Source: Gluconacetobacter liquefaciens (GTDB lineage Bacteria > Pseudomonadota > Alphaproteobacteria > Acetobacterales > Acetobacteraceae). From it: a stretch of 64,000 nucleotides of DNA. Positions 1 to 8,189 of this stretch are shown one piece after another. The stretch covers positions 620,001 through 684,000 of the forward strand of contig NZ_QQAW01000001.1 of the NCBI RefSeq assembly GCF_003350405.1. The letters run 5' to 3'. The translations under genes and the position numbers were made by a program. Each line of letters begins with the position of its first letter. The stretch's first letter is position 1. A model generated the notes under the pieces. That model was not told the DNA's origin. It ran no database searches and saw only the letters and a program-made list of their open reading frames with translations.

Positions 1-924
1 AAGGTCGAACTCGCCCTGGAAGCGATTCCAGTTGCCCAGCACCATCGTCACCTCCCGCGTCGGCGTCGCCGTCGGCAGCTTGCTGACGAAATTGACCAGG
101 CCGCCCGGATTGTTCGATCCATAAAGAACCGATGTCGGGCCACGAAATACCTCGATCCGCTCGGCCTCGTAAGGCTCGCTGCGAAACTGCGCGAAAGAGC
201 CGTTGGCGAAGCGCATGCCGTCGCGATAATTGCCATAGGTACTGGCCCCGAACCCACGCAGCATGAACTGGTCATAGCGTGAATCGAACCCGTAGGGCTG
301 GCTCTGCACGCCCGACGTATAGGCCAGCACCTGCGAGACGCTCTGCGCCCCGGTATCGACGATGAAATCGCGCGACAGGACCGAAACCGACTGCGCCGTC
401 TCGATCAGCGGCGTATCGGTCTTGGTGCCGGTATTGCTGACATGCGCCACATAGCCCCGCACCGGCCCCGTCGCCGTTTCCGCCAGCCCGCGCCCGCCGC
501 GAAGAGGGGCCGTGCCGCCCACACGCACCGGCGCCAGCGTGATGGTGGCGGAATCCCGGCCCAGCGTCACGACATTCCCGGTCTGCCGGGCGGTCAGGCC
601 AGTCCCGCCGAGCAACCGTGACAGCGCCTGCGCGGCCGTCATCTGCCCGGTCACACCGGGGGAGGAGAGCCCACGTACGACGGACGTCTCCACCGAAACC
701 TGCCGGCCGGCCTGCGCCCCGAACGCCGTCAGCGCCCGGTCCAGCGGCCCCGCCGGAATCGAAAAGCGCCTTACCGGCTCGCCGGTCCCGCCCTGCGCGG
801 GCAACGCCGCCTGCGCCAGGGCAGGGGAAAGACCGACCACCGGTGCCAGCGCGGAGCCCGCCAGCAGAAGCGCGGCCAGCAGCGTTCGCTGGATTTCATC
901 ATGCCTGTTCAGCCGCACCACCAT
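1..924 (-). CDS. TonB-dependent siderophore receptor, N-terminal part (gene runs off the left edge)
   Basis: Outer-membrane receptor for a ferric siderophore; only the first 308 codons are inside the window. The ATG at 924-922 follows a purine-rich AAGGCAAGGGA stretch. It gives a signal peptide ending near ALAQA, then an STN signalling domain (motif RFSIPAGPLDRALTAF, about residues 50-60) and a plug domain with GTKTDTPLIETAQSVSV, the ESVQVL-like ETAQSVSVLSRD, RGF, VLYGSNNPGGLVNFVSK. The STN domain is the part that signals to FecR in Fec-type transducing receptors, and fecR and fecI lie immediately upstream on the same strand (150-bp gap to fecR). The barrel is outside the window, so the substrate cannot be judged. 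Family is certain; the ligand is unknown. Confidence 0.9.
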   Translation of the reverse strand, partial: MVVRLNRHDEIQRTLLAALLLAGSALAPVVGLSPALAQAALPAQGGTGEPVRRFSIPAGPLDRALTAFGAQAGRQVSVETSVVRGLSSPGVTGQMTAAQALSRLLGGTGLTARQTGNVVTLGRDSATITLAPVRVGGTAPLRGGRGLAETATGPVRGYVAHVSNTGTKTDTPLIETAQSVSVLSRDFIVDTGAQSVSQVLAYTSGVQSQPYGFDSRYDQFMLRGFGASTYGNYRDGMRFANGSFAQFRSEPYEAERIEVFRGPTSVLYGSNNPGGLVNFVSKLPTATPTREVTMVLGNWNRFQGEFDL

Positions 925-1073
925 CGTCCCTTGCCTTGTCAAAACCAGCAGGGGCGCCGCACGTCATGCGACTGCATCGCAGTTTCATCCCCTGCCTGAA
1001 GAACGGATGCCGGAAGAATTTTTTCCGTTCTTTTTTGGCAGCCCGTCACCGAGGGGAAGGGAAGGTCACGCAA

Positions 1074-2078
1074 TCAGCGGCTTGAGATCACCACCAGCCA
1101 GGGCGTGACACGCCGCACCATCATGCCCTCATGGGCCTGTGCCAACGCCCCCAGCGCGCCGACCGGGTCGCGCAGGTCATACACGCCCGTCACATGACGG
1201 GCGGCGAAACGGGCATTGGCCAGAATGATGATGCCGCTGAAATACGGGCGGAACTGGTCGACGACTTCGGAAACGGGCCGATCACTGACGATCAATTGCC
1301 CGCGCCGCCACGCCGCGATCTCGCTTTCGGTGGCCTCGCCCCGCTGGACGCCGCCGGACCAGCCGATCCGTGCCCACTGGCCTGCCCCCAGCCGTTCGGA
1401 CACAGGCGGCGCTGCGCCCCCTTCCGCCTGTACCGCACCATGCGCCACGGCAATGTCGGTGCTGCCCTCGCCGAACGCGACTTCGAATCCGGTGCCCAGA
1501 TCGGTGGTGCGCACCCCATGGGCCTCCACGACGAACGGATGGGCACCGTCATGCGTCACCTCGAAGAACGCCCGTCCCTTCAGCAGCCGGACCCGTCGTA
1601 CTCCCCCGCTATACTGCACGGCAATCGCGCTGCCCGGACCAAGCGCCACGTCCGTGCCATCGGCCAGCCGCACCGACCGCTCCTGCCCGGTGCCCGTGGC
1701 GTAGTCGGCCTGCCACCACAGCGTCAGGCGGGGCACCGCCACCAGCGCCAGGCACGCCGCAAGCGCGCAGGCGGCCCCATAGGCGGGCAGCCTGCGCAGC
1801 GCCATGGCCCGCCGGGAGGGCAGGGGGGCCACGCTGTCGGCCACATCCCGCGCCTCGAACACCCGCACGGCTGCGCCATCCTGGGCCGAGGCCGGGCCGA
1901 TCAGGTCATAGGCGCGTGCGCTCTCGGTCCAGGCCGCCCTGTTCGCCGGATGGGCGGAAAGCCACCGGGCGAAGCGCGCGCGCAACGCCGCATCGTCCGG
2001 TTCATCTTCAAGGAAGATGAGCCAGTCCGTCGCTTCCCGTGCTGCCCGTTCCTCTTCGCTTTCCGCGCCGCGTGCCAT
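1074..2078 (-). CDS. fecR: FecR-family anti-sigma/sigma regulator (left Fec unit)
   Basis: Inner-membrane sigma regulator that relays receptor occupancy to its ECF sigma factor. The 334-residue protein has an N-terminal DUF4880 region (DWLIFLEDEPDD, residues about 18-60) in the cytoplasm, one membrane segment at about 97-118 (AYGAACALAACLALVAVP), a periplasmic FecR domain (VRLADGTDVALGPGSAIAV to GTGFEV) and a C-terminal DUF4974/STN-binding part (IIILANARFAARHVTGVYD). It lies between fecI and the receptor gene, all on the minus strand, the canonical fecI-fecR-fecA order. Second copy of this family in the window; see 3510-4493. Confidence 0.93.
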   Translation of the reverse strand: MARGAESEEERAAREATDWLIFLEDEPDDAALRARFARWLSAHPANRAAWTESARAYDLIGPASAQDGAAVRVFEARDVADSVAPLPSRRAMALRRLPAYGAACALAACLALVAVPRLTLWWQADYATGTGQERSVRLADGTDVALGPGSAIAVQYSGGVRRVRLLKGRAFFEVTHDGAHPFVVEAHGVRTTDLGTGFEVAFGEGSTDIAVAHGAVQAEGGAAPPVSERLGAGQWARIGWSGGVQRGEATESEIAAWRRGQLIVSDRPVSEVVDQFRPYFSGIIILANARFAARHVTGVYDLRDPVGALGALAQAHEGMMVRRVTPWLVVISSR

Positions 2079-2226
2079 GCCTCGACCGATATCAAACGTC
2101 CCGCGCGCCTTGCGTACCGCGCAGGGACAAGCTGGTCCCTCTTACAGGTAACGAAACCTGACGGGATTTTTTCTATGGAAAACCATAAAGTGGAAAAGCC
2201 ATGTGCCGGAAGGCCATGCCAGAGGA

Positions 2227-2775
2227 TCACCCGGGCGATTTCAGGCGGCGGCGGCAATGCGCCACGCCCTCGGCAATCAGCGTGTGGGTGCGCGTCACGG
2301 AAATCCCCAGCCGTTCCGCCACCTCCCGCGTCTTCAGTCCTTCCAGGCGATGCAGTTCCACCGCGCGCCGTGTCCGCTGCGGCAACTCCGCCAGCGCCTC
2401 CTGCACGATCGCCAGTTGCTGCCGATGCAGAATCTCCGCTTCCGGTGCCGGCCGGTCGTCCGGCCGCGAAAGCGTTGTTTCGGGCGTCGATGCGGCAACC
2501 AGATAGCGGCCGCGGCTGACCTGCGCGCGATGCCCGTCCACCACGATATTGCGCACGATCCGGAACAGATAGCGCAGCGGCTCCCTCAGCGCACCGGGGT
2601 CGGCAGCCCCCGAAAAGCGGATCCAGGCTTCCTGCACCACATCCTCGCTCTGCGCGGCGCTGCCCAGCATCGTCGTGGCATAATCCACCAGCCGCTGCCG
2701 ATGGGTCATGAACAGGTCAAGATTATCCTTCTCACTGCCCACGCATGCCATCCAATCCGCAAGACGACCCGCCAT
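2227..2775 (-). CDS. fecI: FecI-type ECF sigma factor (left Fec unit)
   Basis: RNA polymerase sigma factor of the extracytoplasmic-function class, expected to transcribe the adjacent receptor gene. The 182-residue protein has region 2 (RQRLVDYATTMLGSAAQSED, VVQEAWIRF, PLRYLFRIVRNIVVD) and region 4 with a helix-turn-helix (LPQRTRRAVELHRLEGLKTREVAERLGISV). The ATG at 2775 is used; ATGs at 2751 and 2709 are alternatives and the shortest still retains region 2. No strong Shine-Dalgarno precedes any of them. A Fur-box-like site lies 20 bp upstream (2795-2809). It is divergent from a second fecI at 2935. Confidence 0.92.
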   Translation of the reverse strand: MAGRLADWMACVGSEKDNLDLFMTHRQRLVDYATTMLGSAAQSEDVVQEAWIRFSGAADPGALREPLRYLFRIVRNIVVDGHRAQVSRGRYLVAASTPETTLSRPDDRPAPEAEILHRQQLAIVQEALAELPQRTRRAVELHRLEGLKTREVAERLGISVTRTHTLIAEGVAHCRRRLKSPG

Positions 2776-2794
2776 CAGGCCATCCGGCCAGAAC

Positions 2795-2809
2795 TAAGAA
2801 CAATTCTCA
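2795..2809 (-). promoter_or_regulatory. Candidate Fur box for left fecI
   Basis: On the minus strand TGAGAATTGTTCTTA fits the 7-1-7 Fur consensus TGATAATNATTATCA at 10 of 14 defined positions. It lies 20 bp upstream of the minus-strand fecI start, where a repressor would block its promoter. Fur control of fecI is known in enterobacteria; use here is inferred. Confidence 0.4.
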
Positions 2810-2874
2810 GGTGTCGCTACGCCAAGGCATGGCCGAATGCAAGCGGAATGGAAACCGGACTGCCCCGCATGTAT

Positions 2875-2889
2875 TGCGATTAATTATCA
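2875..2889 (+). promoter_or_regulatory. Candidate Fur box for right fecI
   Basis: TGCGATTAATTATCA matches the 7-1-7 Fur consensus at 11 of 14 positions, with a perfect ATTATCA half. It lies 46 bp upstream of the plus-strand fecI start in an AT-rich patch inside otherwise GC-rich DNA, a typical promoter position. Function is inferred from motif and context only. Confidence 0.45.
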
Positions 2890-2934
2890 ATTCCTATAGC
2901 AAGACCGAAGGCTTACCGGTACAGACCCGACAAG

Positions 2935-3462
2935 ATGAACGCCAACGCCACGATTCTGACGGAGCTTCTGCTGAAGGAGCGTCCCTCGCTCCTCCGCCTC
3001 ATCCGGCGCATCGTCGGCACCACCTCCGACGCCGAAGACGTCACCCAGACCCTCTGGCTGCGCATCCAGACGGTGACCGATACCCCCCCGATCAACGACA
3101 AGCAGGCCTATCTCTACCGCCTCGCCCGCAACGTCGCCCTGGATCGTCTCAGGGCAGGGGAGAGACGGGAGGCCCTGTTCGCCTCCGGCCCGATTTCCGA
3201 GGAAATCGCAGCCCCGGTCCCGTCGGCCGAGCGGCACCTGATCGACCAGGAAAGCCTCGGCATCGTCCTGGCCGCGATCGCTGGCCTGTCCCCTCGTTGT
3301 CGGGAGGTCTTCATCCTGCGAAAGATCGAAAATCTCCGGGTCGTGGACATCGCCGAACGCCTGGGCATCTCGCCCAGCATGGTCACCCGCCATCTCCAGA
3401 ATGCCCTGACGCACTGCATGGCGCGCCTCGCCGACACCGAAACCGGTGCCGACGCCTCGTGA
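2935..3462 (+). CDS. fecI: FecI-type ECF sigma factor (right Fec unit)
   Basis: Second ECF sigma factor of the iron-starvation class, 175 residues. Region 2 is visible as RLIRRIVGTTSDAEDVTQTL and YLYRLARNVALDRLR; region 4 as LSPRCREVFILRKIENLRVV followed by DIAERLGISPSMVTRHLQNAL. Starts at the ATG at 2935; the upstream purine signal is weak. It is followed after 47 bp by fecR and then by a full TonB-dependent receptor, so this is a complete second signalling unit. Only limited sequence similarity to the left FecI, so the two are not a recent duplication. Confidence 0.92.
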   Translation: MNANATILTELLLKERPSLLRLIRRIVGTTSDAEDVTQTLWLRIQTVTDTPPINDKQAYLYRLARNVALDRLRAGERREALFASGPISEEIAAPVPSAERHLIDQESLGIVLAAIAGLSPRCREVFILRKIENLRVVDIAERLGISPSMVTRHLQNALTHCMARLADTETGADAS

Positions 3463-3509
3463 TGCAGTGCTTCACAAGCGGCCCCCCTGTTCTCTACAAA
3501 GCCTGATTG

Positions 3510-4493
3510 ATGACCCCACCCTCCGCACAGATCGACGACGAAGCGGCAAGCTGGGTCATCCGGCAGGATTCAGACGCCCTTTCTCCTTCCGAGGAGCAGC
3601 AACTGTATGCCTGGCTCCAGGCGGACACGGCCCACGCCGAAGCCTACGCCAGGGCCCGCAAAACCTGGGGCGCCATGGGGGCCCCCGCCGTAACCCGCAC
3701 GCTCGCCCGGCAGCCAGCTGCGCCACTCCCTTCCGCGGCGTCCCCACCGTCACGCGCCGTCCGTCCGCCCCTGCGCCGCCGGCACCAGGCCATGGCGCTC
3801 GCGGCTTGCGTCGTCCTGGGCGTCTCCTTGCAGGGCCGGTCCCTGCTGATCTGGTGGCAGGCCAGCGCGTGCACGCCGGTCGGCGAAATCCGCACCATCA
3901 CGCTGGCGGATGGCTCGCGCGTCCAACTGGACAGCGACAGCGCCATCGCGGTCGATGACACGCCCGGTCAGCGCCGCATCCGCCTGCTGAAAGGCGAGGC
4001 CGCCTTCACCGTCGCGCCCGACCCGTCCCACCCCTTCACCGTCGCGGCCGCCCAGGGCACGACAACGGCCCTGGGTACCCGCTTCATCGTCAGGCGCGAC
4101 GGCAGCCGGACCGATATCCTGGTCACGGAACATCGCGTCCACGTCGTCGCCCAGCACCAGGGCGGCCCTTCGGAGGAAGTGGTGCGCGAAGGCGAAGCGG
4201 CCACCTACGGCCCCGAAGGACTCTCGTCCCCGCATCCGGTGGATGTCGAAAGCGCGGCAGCCTGGACCCGCAATCGCCTGGTCTTCGTCGACCGCCCGCT
4301 TGGCGAGGTCATCGCCGAACTGTCCCGCTATCACCGGGGTTATATCCGTCTGGTCGGCACCGGGCTGCGCGACCTGCGCGTCAGCGGTTCCTTCGTGGCG
4401 ACCGACCCGGTCGCCGCCATCGACACGCTGGAGCATTCAATGAACCTGCGCGTCACGAAGCTGACCAATGCGCTGATTCTCATCAGAAAATAA
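3510..4493 (+). CDS. fecR: FecR-family sigma regulator (right Fec unit)
   Basis: FecR-like transmembrane regulator, 327 residues from the ATG at 3510 (a TTG codon directly precedes it). DUF4880 motif ASWVIRQDSDALSPSEEQQL near residues 12-30, HAEAYARARKTW, a single membrane segment near 95-112 (ALAACVVLGVSLQGRSLLI), FecR core (ITLADGSRVQLDSDSAIAVD, RIRLLKGEAAFTV, TALGTRFIV) and the C-terminal domain (FVDRPLGEVIAELSRYHRG, LRVSGSF). It sits between fecI and the receptor gene and should connect the receptor STN domain to FecI. Confidence 0.93.
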   Translation: MTPPSAQIDDEAASWVIRQDSDALSPSEEQQLYAWLQADTAHAEAYARARKTWGAMGAPAVTRTLARQPAAPLPSAASPPSRAVRPPLRRRHQAMALAACVVLGVSLQGRSLLIWWQASACTPVGEIRTITLADGSRVQLDSDSAIAVDDTPGQRRIRLLKGEAAFTVAPDPSHPFTVAAAQGTTTALGTRFIVRRDGSRTDILVTEHRVHVVAQHQGGPSEEVVREGEAATYGPEGLSSPHPVDVESAAAWTRNRLVFVDRPLGEVIAELSRYHRGYIRLVGTGLRDLRVSGSFVATDPVAAIDTLEHSMNLRVTKLTNALILIRK

Positions 4494-4623
4494 AATAATC
4501 CAAAAAAATCCCGCTCCGACAGGTTCGCGTTTTCGCAGCCCAGGCGTCATCCAGATGAGAGGCATTTGCAATAAGCAACATGCCACCGCGTGATGTCCGA
4601 TCCGAAGAGGCCAATCGAAAGCG

Positions 4624-7170
4624 ATGTTCCCTACGACTATTGACCACCGGAAGGGCGGGCTCGGAAGCCTCGCGGCCTGCCTCCTGCTCGCCACCGCCTG
4701 CATGCCCCCCGTCGCGGCGCATGCCGCCCCCGCCGCCCAGGCCGCAAGCCGGCAAAGCTACGATATCCCCGCCGGTCCGCTTGCCATCGCCCTCAACCGT
4801 TTCAGCGAAACAAGCAATATCCAGCTTGTGTATGACGCTTCCCTGACGCGCAACCTGCCCTCGCCCGGCCTCAGGGGAACGATGACCCCCGTCGACGCCC
4901 TGTCCCGCCTTCTTGCTGGCAGCGGCCTGTCCTACAAATTCACCGACGGTCGAACGGTCGTTCTCGCCAGGGCTAGTGCGGCCATCACGCTCGGCCCCGT
5001 CCGTGTCGGCGGCACCACGCGCCAGAGCCCAACCGGACCGGGTGTGGGCTATGTCGCGGAAAACACGATGGCGGGTACCAAGACCGACACATCGATCATG
5101 GAGATTCCGAATTCGATCTATGTGATCACGAAACAGGAAATGATCGACCAGCAGGCGCAGAACGTGCAGGAGGCGTTGCGATACAGCCCTGGAATCTATG
5201 CCGAACCAAACGGCACCTATGGCAACAACGCCCCCAGCACGGGCAATGGGTCAACCTCCATAGAGCAGCGCGGATTTTCAAGCTCGCAATTCGTCGATGG
5301 TCTTCTGACGAACTCTGGCAGCGCGGGAGAGACGCAGTTTCTCGAACGGGTAGAAGTCGTCAATGGGCCCACGTCGGTCATGTACGGGCAGACGACGCCA
5401 GGCGGCATGATCGCGATGAGCCTCAAGAAGCCAACGGACACGCCACTGCATCAGGTCTCCCTCGGGTTCGGTAATTGGGGGCGATATGAAGCAACATTCG
5501 ATCTCAGCGACAAGATAACGAAGTCCGGCAATGTCCGTTACCGCATCGCAGCTATTGGCGTCACGCAAGGCACCCAGACGCATTATATCGATTATCACCG
5601 CGTGGGTGTCCTGCCGTCGATCACCTGGGACATCGATCGAAAGACGAGCCTCACAGTGCTGGGCGAATATATGTACACCCCCGGCGATGGTGCGAACTAT
5701 AGCGGCCAGTTCCCGGAAAATGGCAGCCTCTTTCCCGGACCGCAGGGTAGAATACCGCGCAGTACGTTTTATGGCGCTAGAAACTACAATGAAACCGGCG
5801 CAACGGACGCCATGTTCGAATATCTGTTCAGGCACACATTCAACAAATATATCGAATTCAACCAGACGTTCCGATGGGAGAAATCGGATACGATCGGCAA
5901 CGAGCTATCTGACAGCAGTGTGATTTCTTCCACGCAAAGGGAACTCGGCGAATGGGGACCGGGTATAGACCGTAATAAGACGATTGCTCTCGATAGTCGC
6001 CTGACGGGGAAAATCGATACGGGACCACTTTCGCATACATGGGTCGTAGGGTCTGATTTCCGTGAATATTCTTACGACAACATTCAGACGATAGATAACA
6101 CAAGCGATATTGTTACGGATATATATAATCCTCATACTGTCTATACCCCTTGTCTTGATATATATTCTGAAAAATGCATGAACAGCAAAAGTATTTTTAT
6201 ATCAGATCGTTTTCAGGAGGGTGTCTATTTTCAGGATCAGATGAAATGGAAAGGTCTGTCGGTTCTTCTGGGCGGCCGCGAGGACTGGGTGAACTATGAT
6301 AAATCGAAATCGCACACATTGAGTAACCAGAACGCAACGCATACCATTACCGACAAGCCGTCAACGGCGACGCCCCAGCCACAGCATGCGTTTACATGGC
6401 GTGCCGGATTGGTTTATCAGTTCAGATTCGGCCTCGCGCCTTATTTCAGCTATTCGACTTCATTTATCCCTCAAAGTTCTACAAATTTCCAAGGACAGCC
6501 CTTCGCGCCCCTGACAGGCCAGCAACTGGAAGCAGGTTTGAAATACAAGGTGCCGAACAAGGATATCCTGCTCACGGCAGCGGCCTTTCATATTGACGAG
6601 AATCATTACCTCATAACCGATCCCGCGCATTCCGGTTATAGCGAGGATGCCGGTCGTGTCAGGTCGCAGGGCTTCGAGGTCGCAGCGAATGCAAATGTCA
6701 CCAGAGACCTGCGGCTGGTGGCGTCCTATACCTACACCGACATGCGTTTTGCCAAAACGAACAAGACGGCACAGAGATATGATCCTTACGCGCAATCCTA
6801 TTACGGCAATGCGCTCTCGCAGCAGGGCATGTCCGTGCCGTATGTGCCACGAAACATGTTCTCCTTCTTTACCAATTACAGATTGCCTTCCCAGGCGATG
6901 AAAGGATTCGAGGTCAATTTCGGCGCCAGATATGTCGGCTTCACGTATTCGGACAGCGTGGAATCTTACAAGACGCGCCCCTACGTCCTGTTCGATGCAG
7001 GCGCCTCATATGATTTCGGCCAGAGGTTCTCATTGCTGAAAGGGTTGAAGGCACAACTCGCCATGTCCAATCTCGCAAACACCTATTACGTAACATCCTG
7101 TAGTTCGGATTTCGGCTGCTATGTCGGGCAGGGCCGGCGTGTTTATGGAAACCTGACCTATAATTGGTAA
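4624..7170 (+). CDS. TonB-dependent ferric-siderophore receptor with STN signalling domain
   Basis: Complete 848-residue outer-membrane receptor. Signal peptide to about residue 36 (ends AHAAP), STN domain about 45-95 (YDIPAGPLAIALNRFSETS, DASLTRNLPSPGLRGTM), plug about 135-260 (GTKTDTSIMEIPNSIYVIT, RGFSSSQFVDGLL, VMYGQTTPGGMIAM) and a barrel ending in YNLTYNW-type terminal aromatic (GNLTYNW). Overall shape is that of ferrichrome/ferrioxamine-type (FhuA/FoxA/FhuE) receptors; the ligand cannot be told. Third gene of the right fecI-fecR-receptor unit, 130 bp after fecR. Base composition falls sharply inside the gene: 49 of 60 bases are G/C at 4681-4740 but only 18 of 60 at 6121-6180, so the barrel part looks foreign or recombined. 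Confidence 0.93.
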   Translation: MFPTTIDHRKGGLGSLAACLLLATACMPPVAAHAAPAAQAASRQSYDIPAGPLAIALNRFSETSNIQLVYDASLTRNLPSPGLRGTMTPVDALSRLLAGSGLSYKFTDGRTVVLARASAAITLGPVRVGGTTRQSPTGPGVGYVAENTMAGTKTDTSIMEIPNSIYVITKQEMIDQQAQNVQEALRYSPGIYAEPNGTYGNNAPSTGNGSTSIEQRGFSSSQFVDGLLTNSGSAGETQFLERVEVVNGPTSVMYGQTTPGGMIAMSLKKPTDTPLHQVSLGFGNWGRYEATFDLSDKITKSGNVRYRIAAIGVTQGTQTHYIDYHRVGVLPSITWDIDRKTSLTVLGEYMYTPGDGANYSGQFPENGSLFPGPQGRIPRSTFYGARNYNETGATDAMFEYLFRHTFNKYIEFNQTFRWEKSDTIGNELSDSSVISSTQRELGEWGPGIDRNKTIALDSRLTGKIDTGPLSHTWVVGSDFREYSYDNIQTIDNTSDIVTDIYNPHTVYTPCLDIYSEKCMNSKSIFISDRFQEGVYFQDQMKWKGLSVLLGGREDWVNYDKSKSHTLSNQNATHTITDKPSTATPQPQHAFTWRAGLVYQFRFGLAPYFSYSTSFIPQSSTNFQGQPFAPLTGQQLEAGLKYKVPNKDILLTAAAFHIDENHYLITDPAHSGYSEDAGRVRSQGFEVAANANVTRDLRLVASYTYTDMRFAKTNKTAQRYDPYAQSYYGNALSQQGMSVPYVPRNMFSFFTNYRLPSQAMKGFEVNFGARYVGFTYSDSVESYKTRPYVLFDAGASYDFGQRFSLLKGLKAQLAMSNLANTYYVTSCSSDFGCYVGQGRRVYGNLTYNW

Positions 7171-7428
7171 CCATGTTCCTGCCGCGGAGGCTCACCGAAA
7201 ATATGGGCCGCCCATCGGCAGATGTTTTCCCGATAATGATAAAGGGCGGAAACGGCTCTCGCGCCATCCCGGCGGCACAGGCAAGGGCCTTGTCCGTGCC
7301 TTCCGGAATTTGCGCGAGTCGTTCGTTGATGTTCTTCCGCATCACAGGGCGACACAATCAGAGAGGATGCGTGCCCGAAGGGCGGGGTTGACGTCGCCCG
7401 GCGTCAAACCGGCAGAGCGTCGCGGGCG

Positions 7429-7638
7429 CTACGACCCGAGTTTCTCTTCCCCATCATCGAAAACATCCTCGATATGCAGCGCGAAGAAGCGGGCCAGCTT
7501 GAACGCCAGCGGCAGGCTGGGGTCATAGCGCCCGGCCTCGATGGCATTGATGGTCTGGCGCGACACGTTCAACGCACTGCCAAGTGCTTCCTGCGACAGG
7601 CCCCGGGCCGTGCGCAGGGCGCGGATAGTGTTGTTCAT
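7429..7638 (-). CDS. XRE-family helix-turn-helix regulator (short, Cro-like)
   Basis: 69-residue DNA-binding protein starting at the ATG at 7638, which overlaps the stop codon of the upstream membrane-protein gene (ATGA). One HTH_3 domain fills it: NNTIRALRTARGLSQEALGS, ALNVSRQTINAIEAGRYDPS, then LAFKLARFFALHIEDVF, the typical ending of this compact regulator family that is usually paired with a small membrane protein. A longer in-frame extension upstream would run into the coding part of the neighbour and is not favoured. It probably represses its own operon through the palindrome at 8051-8066. Confidence 0.9.
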   Translation of the reverse strand: MNNTIRALRTARGLSQEALGSALNVSRQTINAIEAGRYDPSLPLAFKLARFFALHIEDVFDDGEEKLGS

Positions 7639-8036
7639 CGGTAGCGCCGCGTGGCCACGGCCATCCCAAGCGACCACAGAACGGCCATGACGCCCCACAC
7701 GAAAAACATCGACACCTTCGCAAACCCGACGGTTTCCAGAAACCCGTAGGAAAAGGTCACGATCGCGGTGCCGGCAAAGGCAAAGCCAAGCGCCTCGAAC
7801 TGGATCCGGCGCTGCAATTCATCCATCCGGTGAAACTGCCGCACGATCACCCAGCACATCCCGCTACCGGGCACCATCGGGATCAACGCCGCGATCGGCT
7901 TTCCAATGCCGGTCGCGATCCCATCATTCAGCAGCAGCATAGAAAGCCTGATGGCCAGCACATAGAGCGCGAGGCACACACCAAGCTCGATCAGATACCG
8001 TCTTTTCGACTTCAACCGCGACATCAGGTCCGACAT
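7635..8036 (-). CDS. Four-helix membrane protein coupled to the XRE regulator
   Basis: 133-residue integral membrane protein of unknown function. Four hydrophobic segments are visible (LIELGVCLALYVLAIRLSML; PIAALIPMVPGSGMCWVIV; ALGFAFAGTAIVTFSYGFL; SMFFVWGVMAVLWSLGMAV), with a charged RQFHRMDELQRRIQFEA linker between helices 2 and 3. Start ATG at 8036 follows GAGGAGGGATTG, a strong ribosome-binding site. It precedes the XRE gene with an ATGA overlap, so the two are translated together. Such membrane-protein/Cro-like pairs are common, but the membrane partner's role is not established. Confidence 0.85.
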   Translation of the reverse strand: MSDLMSRLKSKRRYLIELGVCLALYVLAIRLSMLLLNDGIATGIGKPIAALIPMVPGSGMCWVIVRQFHRMDELQRRIQFEALGFAFAGTAIVTFSYGFLETVGFAKVSMFFVWGVMAVLWSLGMAVATRRYR

Positions 8037-8050
8037 CAATCCCTCCTCAT

Positions 8051-8097
8051 GTAAAGCACACTTTACATTCCTATCGGCGGCTGACTGATGGTGTCAA
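8051..8097 (-). promoter_or_regulatory. Promoter and operator of the membrane protein/XRE operon
   Basis: On the minus strand TTGACA (8092-8097) is a consensus -35 box; a weak TAGGAAT-like -10 lies about 18 bases on. Just downstream, at 8051-8066, is a perfect inverted repeat GTAAAG-CACA-CTTTAC, 15 bp before the start codon. A further half-like sequence, GTAAAGC, lies upstream of the -35. This is the layout of an autorepressed regulator operon. Confidence 0.6.
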
Positions 8098-8164
8098 GTA
8101 CGCTTTACATCAGGCCGATCCCCGTTTCGTGACCACCCACCCCGCCAGACGCGCTGGTATTTAA

Positions 8165-8179
8165 TAGACGATCGGTCTA
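8165..8179 (+). promoter_or_regulatory. Candidate TetR operator upstream of the acuR-like gene
   Basis: TAGACGATCGGTCTA is an inverted repeat with arms TAGAC/GTCTA, ending 10 bp before the TetR start codon. It resembles the TAGACC-N4-GGTCTA operators described for NemR/AcuR-type TetR proteins. A related site lies before the other reductase-linked tetR at 34740-34754. Confidence 0.6.
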
Positions 8180-8189
8180 ATAATGCCTT

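Noticed and set aside
1131-2519. 462-codon plus-strand frame opposite fecR and fecI
   Set aside because: Antisense shadow; fecR and fecI on the minus strand have complete domain sets.
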